Assembly: GCA_030627155.1 (NCBI GenBank)
Contig: DAOUSP010000081.1
Span: forward strand, 1 to 6,002
DNA from: Candidatus Aminicenantota bacterium
GTDB lineage: Bacteria; Acidobacteriota; Aminicenantia; Aminicenantales; Aminicenantaceae
Reading direction: 5' to 3'
Length of the DNA: 6,002 nt
Shown here: positions 1 through 5,067 of the stretch, piece after piece
Numbering within the stretch: position 1 is the stretch's first letter
Layout of the letters: the number at the start of each line of letters is the position of its first letter
The notes under the pieces: generated by a model
Database searches by the model: none
What the model was told of the DNA's origin: nothing
What the model saw: only the letters and a program-made list of their open reading frames with translations
Translations under genes and position numbers: made by a program

Positions 1-2
1 CT

Positions 3-731
3 GTACCACCTTATTATATGGAAGTTGACCTGGGACAGTATGAAGAAAGCATGACAGGATGGGGATACGGAGCCACTTTTGGAATATTGGTGAAGCCAAG
101 TGAAATGGTTAGTCTCGGTGCGACATTCCGGACTGCAAGCACTGTGAAATTCAGTGGAGAGGGAAGTATTTCTAATTTAAGTCTCTTAGGTTTCAACCCT
201 ACTTCAGACATAGAAAGAGAAGTGACCTGGCCAATGTGGATAGCCGGTGGAGTGGCTGTCAACCCTATTGATAATCTCACTTTAACAGCAGATATTCAAT
301 GGACACAATGGTCGAAAATGGATGTCATGAAGTCAGAATTTAAAGATTCTATCTGGAAAATCTTGATGGCTCAAAGCGGTGATGATGAGAGGCCTCTTCA
401 CTGGAGTGATGCAACACAAATCCGGTTTGGTGCAGAATATAAGCTCGAAACAATAGCCCTTCGTGGAGGTTATTATTACGACCCAAGTCCTTCTCCAGAT
501 AAAACAATGAATGTTCTTCTCCCAAGCTATAACTTTAATGTTGTAACTGTTGGGATAGGATATTTTCTCGATAATCTTTCTATTGATGTTGGTTTTGAAT
601 ATCTAACAGGTAAAGAAAGAAATGTTCCCTTTGAAAAAGTTCTCCTTGACCCTGAATATGAAGCAGCGATGCCAGGTGTTTACAACATGAAAATATTTGT
701 TCCTAACATTTCCATTAGTTACAAATTCTAA
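3..731 (+). CDS. FadL/OMPP1/TodX-family outer membrane porin, C-terminal part (5' truncated by window)
   Basis: This is the 3' part of an outer-membrane beta-barrel of the FadL/OMPP1 family, which lets hydrophobic compounds such as long-chain fatty acids cross the outer membrane. The frame is open from base 3, upstream of the first ATG at 18, so the real start and signal peptide lie outside the window. What is seen: alternating hydrophobic/polar strands rich in Gly and aromatic residues, the family-like stretch GWGYGATFGILVKPSE followed by VSLGATFRT, later NLTLTADIQWTQW, then FGAEYKLETIALRGGYYYDPS, and a C-terminal strand ending in Tyr-Lys-Phe. A terminal Phe is the usual BAM-recognition signature of outer-membrane proteins. 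The family is about 400-450 residues, so roughly half to two-thirds is present. Substrate is unknown. The stop codon lies 35 bases before the start of galU on the same strand, suggesting co-transcription. Confidence 0.85.
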   Translation, partial: VPPYYMEVDLGQYEESMTGWGYGATFGILVKPSEMVSLGATFRTASTVKFSGEGSISNLSLLGFNPTSDIEREVTWPMWIAGGVAVNPIDNLTLTADIQWTQWSKMDVMKSEFKDSIWKILMAQSGDDERPLHWSDATQIRFGAEYKLETIALRGGYYYDPSPSPDKTMNVLLPSYNFNVVTVGIGYFLDNLSIDVGFEYLTGKERNVPFEKVLLDPEYEAAMPGVYNMKIFVPNISISYKF

Positions 732-755
732 ATTGCATTAAAATCTAATTTAGAA
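726..755 (+). promoter_or_regulatory. Inverted repeat spanning porin stop codon and galU ribosome-binding site
   Basis: A perfect 9-base inverted repeat, TTCTAAATT (726-734) and AATTTAGAA (747-755), flanks a 12-base loop. The left arm contains the porin TAA stop (729-731) and the right arm runs into the galU Shine-Dalgarno region (AGAAAGGA, 752-759). It is nearly all A/T and is not followed by a T-run, so it does not look like a strong terminator. As RNA it could modulate galU initiation or protect the porin 3' end. The repeat is directly seen; any function is inference. Confidence 0.35.
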
Positions 756-769
756 AGGAAAAAACTCTG
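754..769 (+). promoter_or_regulatory. galU ribosome-binding site with CTG start codon
   Basis: AAAGGA (754-759) is followed after seven bases by CTG (767-769). The galU frame is open only from 749, after an in-frame TAA at 746-748, and between 749 and the ATG at 848 it contains no ATG, GTG or TTG. CTG 767 is therefore the best start. The codons that follow read K-I-Q-K-A-V-I-P-A-A-G, matching the usual MKIRKAVIPAAG beginning of GalU proteins residue for residue in register. Confidence 0.7.
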
Positions 770-1630
770 AAGATACAGAAGGCGGTCATTCCTGCTGCGG
801 GTTTTGGGACCCGTTTTATTCCTGCTACAAAATCTCAGCCAAAAGAAATGCTCACAGTAGTGGATAGGCCGTTGATTCAGTATAGCGTTGAAGAATCTGT
901 CCGCTCAGGGATAAAGAATATTGCCATTGTGATAAGCCGGGGGAAAAGTGCTATTGAAGACTATTTTGATGATAGTCCTGAGTTGGAGCAATTTCTGGAA
1001 GCGAAAGGGAAGTTTGATTATCTGGAGGAGATTCGAAGAATTTCTAACCTTGCTAATTTCTGGTATGTGAGGCAGAAAAAAGCACTTGGATTAGGCCATG
1101 CGATTTTGATGAGCGAAAAATTTATAGGGGATGAGCCTTTTGCTGTCCTTCTTCCGGATGATATCTTTGATTGCGATGTTCCGTGTACAAAGCAACTTTT
1201 GGATGCTTATAAAGAACTAGGTGCTTCTGTTATTATTCTTGGCCGCGTTGATAAAGAGGGTACCAAAAAATATGGCATAATTAAATACAAGCAGGTATCC
1301 GACAGATTATTTCAAATAGAGGACTTGGTCGAAAAGCCAGGCCCAGAAAAAGCATTTTCTGATCTTGCTGTGCTTGGGCGATATGTCTTTAATCCGGAAA
1401 TATTTGATGCAATTAAAGAAACACCCATTGATGATAAAGGTGAAATCCAAATTACGGATGCTATCAAAATTCTTCTTAAAGACCGGCCTGTTTATGGTTA
1501 TATTTTTGAGGGAAAGCGATATGATGCGGGTGACAAGCAGGGATTTATTGAAGCAACAATCGATCTTGCATTAAAAAGGCCAGAATTTAGCCATAAGCTA
1601 AAAGAGTTTCTAAAAGCAAAAATCAGTTAA
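767..1630 (+). CDS. galU: UTP--glucose-1-phosphate uridylyltransferase (UDP-glucose pyrophosphorylase), CTG start
   Basis: GalU makes UDP-glucose and pyrophosphate from UTP and glucose 1-phosphate in the cytoplasm, feeding lipopolysaccharide, exopolysaccharide and sugar-nucleotide synthesis. From CTG 767 the protein is 287 residues, close to the usual 290-300. Visible motifs, in order: nucleotide-binding loop PAAGFGTRFIPATK (9-22) with PKEM (25-28), RQKKALGLGHA (about 103-113), the LLPDDIF metal/sugar-nucleotide site (D131-D132), LVEKP (E189, K190), GEIQITDAI (E226 in it), and GKRYDAGDKQGF near the C-terminus. All expected active-site motifs are present, so it should be active. Starting at the first ATG (848) would remove the whole glycine-rich loop and give an inactive protein, which is the main argument for the CTG start. 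It follows the porin by 35 bases and ends in a possible terminator. Related nucleotidyltransferases (RfbA-like) are less likely given the GalU-specific VEKP and DAGDK-type signatures. Confidence 0.95.
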   Translation: MKIQKAVIPAAGFGTRFIPATKSQPKEMLTVVDRPLIQYSVEESVRSGIKNIAIVISRGKSAIEDYFDDSPELEQFLEAKGKFDYLEEIRRISNLANFWYVRQKKALGLGHAILMSEKFIGDEPFAVLLPDDIFDCDVPCTKQLLDAYKELGASVIILGRVDKEGTKKYGIIKYKQVSDRLFQIEDLVEKPGPEKAFSDLAVLGRYVFNPEIFDAIKETPIDDKGEIQITDAIKILLKDRPVYGYIFEGKRYDAGDKQGFIEATIDLALKRPEFSHKLKEFLKAKIS

Positions 1631-1680
1631 AAATCTTAGCCATAACCGCACTTCAAGTAGATTTATTTTTAACTTTTTTA
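1625..1680. terminator. AT-rich candidate bidirectional terminator between galU and tRNA-Phe
   Basis: A perfect 10-base inverted repeat, AGTTAAAAAT (1625-1634) and ATTTTTAACT (1665-1674), encloses a 30-base loop and is followed on the plus strand by a T-run (1674-1679). On the minus strand the same stem is followed by G-A-T5, so it could stop both galU and the convergent tRNA-Phe transcript. It overlaps the galU stop codon. The stem has only two G/C-containing pairs and a long loop, so intrinsic efficiency is doubtful. An alternative pairing, AAATCT (1631-1636) with AGATTT (1659-1664), is also possible. Confidence 0.35.
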
Positions 1681-1716
1681 TTGTAAAGAAAGTAAGGGAA
1701 AAAGGATGAAGAAGAA

Positions 1717-1789
1717 TGGCGAGGGACGGAATCGAACCGCCGACGCAGAGATTTTCAGTCTCTCGCTCTACCGACTGAGCTACCTCGCC
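1717..1789 (-). tRNA. tRNA-Phe (anticodon GAA)
   Basis: Read on the minus strand this 73-base segment folds as a standard tRNA: acceptor stem GGCGAGG/CCTCGCC, T8-A9, D stem GCTC/GAGC with the loop AGTCGGTA (G18-G19 present), anticodon stem AGAGA/TCTCT, seven-base loop CTGAAAA with anticodon GAA (plus-strand bases 1754-1756), five-base variable loop, T stem GGCGG/CCGTC with one G-U pair and loop TTCGATT. The discriminator is A73. The terminal CCA is not encoded: the final CCA-like bases are two acceptor-stem C residues plus the discriminator, and the next bases are TTC, so CCA must be added by tRNA nucleotidyltransferase. It stands alone, opposite to and between the two protein operons, with its own promoter. 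Confidence 0.97.
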
Positions 1790-1825
1790 AAGAAGGAATT
1801 TGTACCTCAGTAAACTCAGCTATTA

Positions 1826-1870
1826 AGTATAATTTTACTCTTTGATAAAGTCAATCCAAAAATTAATTTT
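1826..1870 (-). promoter_or_regulatory. Sigma-70-type promoter with UP-like element for tRNA-Phe
   Basis: On the minus strand, TTGACT (plus-strand 1849-1854) and TATACT (1826-1831) are separated by exactly 17 bases, each one mismatch from the consensus -35 and -10 hexamers. Upstream of the -35 lies the perfect 12-base palindrome AAAATTAATTTT (1859-1870), positioned and composed like a UP element, as expected for strong stable-RNA promoters. The predicted start near 1819 leaves a leader of about 30 bases before the tRNA 5' end at 1789, to be removed by RNase P. Confidence 0.75.
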
Positions 1871-1906
1871 CTAAAGCTTATTTATGGCTTACTTAGAGTA
1901 TTATTG

Positions 1907-1979
1907 ACGCCTCGGAAAGGGGGCGTTTGTACTCAATGGAAATTGAAATCAGAATACCATTGTGATATTCTTTCAATTT
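1907..1979 (+). promoter_or_regulatory. Structured untranslated leader upstream of the DUF465-like gene
   Basis: Two RNA folds lie immediately before the ribosome site of the next gene. First, a 7-pair hairpin ACGCCTC (1907-1913)/GGGGCGT (1920-1926, one G-U) with a GGAAAG loop. Second, a 14-pair bulged hairpin: AAATTGAAA (1940-1948) with TTTCAATTT (1971-1979), and GAATA (1952-1956) with TATTC (1966-1970), with a three-base bulge (1949-1951) and a nine-base loop. The loop bases CCATTG (1957-1962) are perfectly complementary to CAATGG (1934-1939) just 5' of the stem, allowing either a pseudoknot or an alternative hairpin. The second stem ends one base before the GGAGG ribosome site (1980-1984). 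It matches no riboswitch class I can name. Regulatory function is inference. Confidence 0.4.
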
Positions 1980-1993
1980 GGAGGAAGAGCTTA

Positions 1994-2218
1994 ATGAATG
2001 AAAAAGAATTAAAACAGCTATTACTGAAACAAAACAAGGAATTTAAGAAAATATTTGATGAGCACCGACTTTATGAAAAGCAATTGAAACGCCTGGCGGC
2101 AAAAAGTTTTTTGACTGAAAAAGAGAAGCTGAAAGAAAAAAAGTTAAAGAAAAAAAAGCTTGTTTGCAAAGATAGAATGTATTACATCATGACGGAGTAC
2201 AGAAAGTCCCTCCGATAA
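1994..2218 (+). CDS. YdcH/DUF465-like small helical protein
   Basis: A 74-residue, very lysine-rich protein predicted to be almost wholly helical. The segment from F-D-E-H-R-L-Y-E-K-Q-L-K-R-L through the S-F-L-T-E-K-E-K-L helix break to K-K-L-V-C-K-D-R-M resembles DUF465 (YdcH) proteins, which form a short two-helix coiled-coil hairpin: first helix, a turn with hydrophobic-Thr/Ser-Glu, then a basic second helix ending in L-x-x-K-D-x-M. The start ATG 1994 is chosen because GGAGG (1980-1984) lies nine bases upstream; the frame is open to ATG 1904, but that extension runs through the inverted-repeat leader and has no family resemblance. The molecular function of DUF465 is not established. It is the first gene of the operon, 14 bases before the Asd-like gene. 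Runs of seven and eight A residues (2136-2142, 2150-2157) code the lysine cluster. Confidence 0.7.
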   Translation: MNEKELKQLLLKQNKEFKKIFDEHRLYEKQLKRLAAKSFLTEKEKLKEKKLKKKKLVCKDRMYYIMTEYRKSLR

Positions 2219-2232
2219 TCCTTTAAAGAAAC

Positions 2233-3261
2233 ATGAAGAATAGAAAAGGTTTCCGCCTGGCCCTTATTGGAACAGATTCCATGCGTGGAAAAGAAATAAA
2301 AAGCGTATTGAGCAAAAAGGAGTTTCCCTTTGTATCCATAGATTTTTTTGACTCTAATGTGAAGCAGGAATATAGTAAATTGACAGAATTTAAAGGAGAT
2401 CCTAAAGTCATACACTGTCTTGATGAAAATTATTTATCTGGGATAGATTTGGTTTTTTTATCTGTAGATAAAAAAGTTAATAGAAAATATGGTGAGTTGG
2501 CTAAAAAGAAGAAGTTTTTTGCGATTGATTTAAACGAAACATTCAATAAAGATAGAAAGACACCAGTTGTTGTTGCAGGAGTGAATAATTGGCTTCTTCT
2601 GAAAGAAAAACCTCAGCTTATTGCTAACCCACATCCTGTTGCCATCATTCTTTCCCATATTTTTAATGTGATATCAACAAAATATACACTTTTAAAAGCC
2701 GTTTCCTTTGTTATGCAGCCTGCTTCGGCATATGAGGAATCAGGCATTGGGGAATTAGCGAACCAGAGTGTTGCTTCCTTGAGTAGTGCTTCAATTACAA
2801 AAGAAGTTTTTAAAACCCAGGTTGCCTTTAATCTTCTTTCTCATGCAGAGCTTGTAGATAAGCATGGATTTACTCCTGTTGAAAAACAGATCGTTTCAGA
2901 AATAAAAAGGATTTTAAATGACTCTGGTTTTCCGCTCGCTTTATCTCTTGTGCAGGCTCCGGTTTTTCATACATATTCCATCATGAGCTACTTGGAATTG
3001 AAAGAAAGTACAGATATTCAAACATTAGAAGATCTTTTTAAGATGTCTCCCTACTTTAAACTTTTGGCGCCTGTCCAATCTTGCCCTGTTTCCTCAATTT
3101 CTGTAGCGGGCAAAGATGAAATTTTTATCGGACAGATAAAAAAAGATAATGCTTTTCCGAATAATTTTTGGATTTGGTCGGTTGCAGATAATTTAACCCG
3201 TGGATCTGCATTGAATGCATTCGAAATTTCAAAACTCTTGTATCATATTTCCCAAACATAG
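2233..3261 (+). CDS. Aspartate-semialdehyde dehydrogenase-like protein (USG-1 type), catalytic residues missing
   Basis: A 342-residue relative of aspartate-semialdehyde dehydrogenase (Asd), usual length about 340-370. Fold hallmarks are kept: an N-terminal beta strand and degenerate nucleotide loop LALIGTDSMRGKE (residues 8-20, in place of GATGxVG), the dimerisation/hinge-like QVAFNLLSH, the VQAPVF strand (240-245), and the C-terminal SVADNLTRGSALNAFEI (about 316-332). The catalytic site is not: the family NPNCST is NPHPVA (132-137), replacing the nucleophilic Cys with Pro135; the substrate Arg of RVPVxxGH is Gln241 and the base His is Tyr248. It therefore cannot act as a standard Asd. E. 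coli Usg, as I recall it, also lacks the Cys and shares VQAPVF and SVADN, so this belongs to that non-catalytic lineage. Its role is unknown. It follows DUF465 by 14 bases with a poor ribosome site and abuts the exporter gene, suggesting translational coupling. Confidence 0.8.
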   Translation: MKNRKGFRLALIGTDSMRGKEIKSVLSKKEFPFVSIDFFDSNVKQEYSKLTEFKGDPKVIHCLDENYLSGIDLVFLSVDKKVNRKYGELAKKKKFFAIDLNETFNKDRKTPVVVAGVNNWLLLKEKPQLIANPHPVAIILSHIFNVISTKYTLLKAVSFVMQPASAYEESGIGELANQSVASLSSASITKEVFKTQVAFNLLSHAELVDKHGFTPVEKQIVSEIKRILNDSGFPLALSLVQAPVFHTYSIMSYLELKESTDIQTLEDLFKMSPYFKLLAPVQSCPVSSISVAGKDEIFIGQIKKDNAFPNNFWIWSVADNLTRGSALNAFEISKLLYHISQT

Positions 3262-3264
3262 GTG

Positions 3265-5067
3265 ATGAAAGAAGTGTTCCAACTTTTAAAACTTACTTTA
3301 GGCGAAAAAAATAAATTGACGATTGCATTTATCTGTTCGATTTTTGTCGCCTTTTTTACTTATGTATTTGTCAATTTAGTCCAGCCGATTATAGATGATA
3401 TGATTAAGCTGGCTCCGCAAGAAGTTCAAAGGAAAACAGGGTTAGTGGATTTTGTTTTTAATAACTTTCATGTAGCAAAAGACCAACTAATGTGGTTTAT
3501 TCCTTTGGTTTTGGTTATTGTGATTTTTGGGAAAGGATTATTCACTTTTTTGTCTTCTTTTTTCATGAAATCCGTGGGGTTAAATATTGTCAAAGATTTG
3601 AGAAACAATCTTTTTGAGCATCTTGTTTACCAGTCCCCGCAATATTTTGACCACACGCCTACAGGCGAACTGATGTCCCGGTTGACAAACGATGTTGATA
3701 AAATTCAGGAAGCCGTATCAGGGAGCATGGGCGAACTTATTCAAGAAATTCTTGTCTTATTTGCCCTTCTTGTTTACATCTTTATCACTGACTGGCGTTT
3801 AGCTTTAGCTTCATTTATTATTGCCCCTCTGGCTGTTATTCCCCTGGCAATTTTCAGTAGGCAGTTAAAAAAGAGAGGAATGGATAGTCAGATTAAAATT
3901 TCAAATATCTATAACTTGCTCCATGAAACAATTACAGGAAACAGGATTGTAAAAGCTTTCACCATGGAGAAGTTTGAACTTAAGAAATTTTTCCGTGCAA
4001 CTTATGAATATTTCAAAGCAGGAACCCGGCTCGCCTGGACAGGAAGTTTAACATCTCCGTTTATGGAATTTTTGGGTGGGATAGTAGGAGCTTTTATTCT
4101 TTTTGTTGGGTCGATGAGGATAGCGCAAGGATATATCAGCCCTGGAGATTTCGCCTCATTTGTAGTTGCGATTTTTTATTCATATACACCCATAAAAAGG
4201 TTAAGCCGTGCAAATAATGTCATACAACATGGAGTGGCCAGCTATAACAGAGTAAATGAAATATTGCAAGATCGGCCGAAGATTGTGGACCACCCGAAAG
4301 CTTATCCTCTTCCTGAAGTGAAAGGAAAAGTAAAATTTGAAAACGTATCTTTCAGTTATAATGAGGCTCGGCCTGTCCTTTATAATATCAATTTTGAAGT
4401 CCAGCCCACAGAAACAGTTGCGCTTGTAGGATTGAGTGGAGCCGGTAAAACAACGATAATTAACCTTCTTTCCCGCTTCTACGAACCAACTTCAGGAAGA
4501 ATCACTATCGATGATATAGATATCCGGGAAGTAAGCATTTCTTCTTTACGGTCTCAAATAGGGATGGTGACTCAAGATTTGATACTTTTTAATGATACTG
4601 TGCGGAATAATATTGCTTATGGACTGGAAGATATAGAGATAGAGAAAATCATCGAGGCCGCTAAAGCTGCAAAGGCCCATGATTTTATCATGGAGCTTCC
4701 TGAAGGATACGATTCTATTATTGGAGAAAAAGGAGGATTGCTTTCTATTGGACAGAGTCAACGGATAGCAATTGCCAGGGCCCTTCTTAAAAATCCCCCC
4801 ATTCTGATTCTCGATGAGGCAACTTCTGCGTTAGATTCAGAGTCAGAAAGGATGATTCAGCTTGCTTTAGCCAATGTGATGAAAAATAGAACAACTTTTG
4901 TTATTGCTCATAGGTTATCTACGGTTAGGAATGCACATAAAATCTTTGTGCTTGATAGAGGAAGAATAGTAGAGATGGGAACGCATAAGGAACTTCGCCG
5001 TAAAAATGGCATATATAAAAAATTATATGATCTGCAGTTTCTTGAAGAAAAGGAGAACATCAGTTGA
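3265..5067 (+). CDS. msbA: MsbA-type ABC transporter (fused permease and ATPase), probable lipid exporter
   Basis: A 600-residue half-transporter with membrane and ATPase domains in one chain, typical of MsbA/BmrA-like exporters (about 570-620), which dimerise and flip lipid A-core, phospholipid or drugs across the inner membrane. Predicted helices: about 17-40, 76-100, 158-176, 178-198, 263-285 and 296-315. The cytoplasmic-loop motifs GELMSRLTNDVDKIQ and HETITGNRIVKAFTMEKFE are characteristic. ATPase motifs: Walker A GLSGAGKT (389-396), Q-loop Gln437, signature LSIGQ (493-497), Walker B ILILDE with catalytic Glu518, D-loop SALD, switch His549. The signature departs from LSGGQ at its third residue; other motifs are intact, so it should be active. 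The preceding TAG touches GTG (3262) then ATG (3265). I chose the ATG, but GTG adding one residue is equally open. No good ribosome site is visible, so translation is probably coupled to the upstream gene. Substrate is inferred from family and Gram-negative context only; the symbol is tentative. Confidence 0.88.
   Translation: MKEVFQLLKLTLGEKNKLTIAFICSIFVAFFTYVFVNLVQPIIDDMIKLAPQEVQRKTGLVDFVFNNFHVAKDQLMWFIPLVLVIVIFGKGLFTFLSSFFMKSVGLNIVKDLRNNLFEHLVYQSPQYFDHTPTGELMSRLTNDVDKIQEAVSGSMGELIQEILVLFALLVYIFITDWRLALASFIIAPLAVIPLAIFSRQLKKRGMDSQIKISNIYNLLHETITGNRIVKAFTMEKFELKKFFRATYEYFKAGTRLAWTGSLTSPFMEFLGGIVGAFILFVGSMRIAQGYISPGDFASFVVAIFYSYTPIKRLSRANNVIQHGVASYNRVNEILQDRPKIVDHPKAYPLPEVKGKVKFENVSFSYNEARPVLYNINFEVQPTETVALVGLSGAGKTTIINLLSRFYEPTSGRITIDDIDIREVSISSLRSQIGMVTQDLILFNDTVRNNIAYGLEDIEIEKIIEAAKAAKAHDFIMELPEGYDSIIGEKGGLLSIGQSQRIAIARALLKNPPILILDEATSALDSESERMIQLALANVMKNRTTFVIAHRLSTVRNAHKIFVLDRGRIVEMGTHKELRRKNGIYKKLYDLQFLEEKENIS
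5051..5067 (+). promoter_or_regulatory. Ribosome-binding site and TTG start of yicC overlapping the exporter stop
   Basis: AGGAG (5051-5055) lies eight bases before TTG (5064-5066), and TTGA at 5064-5067 holds both the yicC start and the TGA stop of the exporter. The protein then reads I-R-S-M-T-G-F, the standard YicC beginning after its initiator Met, which fixes TTG as the start; the ATG at 5076 would remove the conserved first residues. Confidence 0.85.

Noticed and set aside
14..280. Minus-strand open frame opposite the porin
   Set aside because: Antisense to a clear beta-barrel coding sequence, with no motif or start signal.
1365..1574. Small open frame inside galU (+1 frame)
   Set aside because: It is fully nested in the strongly conserved galU frame, has no ribosome site and no recognisable domain; a shadow frame.
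848..1630. galU starting at the first ATG (260 residues)
   Set aside because: It would discard the conserved PAAGFGTR nucleotide-binding loop, which is encoded in the same frame just upstream.
1717..1789. tRNA-Phe as an integration site for a mobile element
   Set aside because: No integrase, no repeated copy of the tRNA 3' end, and both flanks hold ordinary housekeeping-type genes.
1904..1993. ATG 1904 as the start of the DUF465-like gene
   Set aside because: The extra 30 codons run through the inverted repeats, do not resemble the family, and lack a ribosome site, while ATG 1994 has GGAGG nine bases upstream.
2182..2415. Two minus-strand open frames opposite the start of the Asd-like gene
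   Set aside because: Low-complexity translations antisense to two real genes, with no family resemblance.
4546..4761. Minus-strand open frame opposite the exporter ATPase domain
   Set aside because: Antisense to the conserved Q-loop-to-signature region; composition follows the complementary codons.
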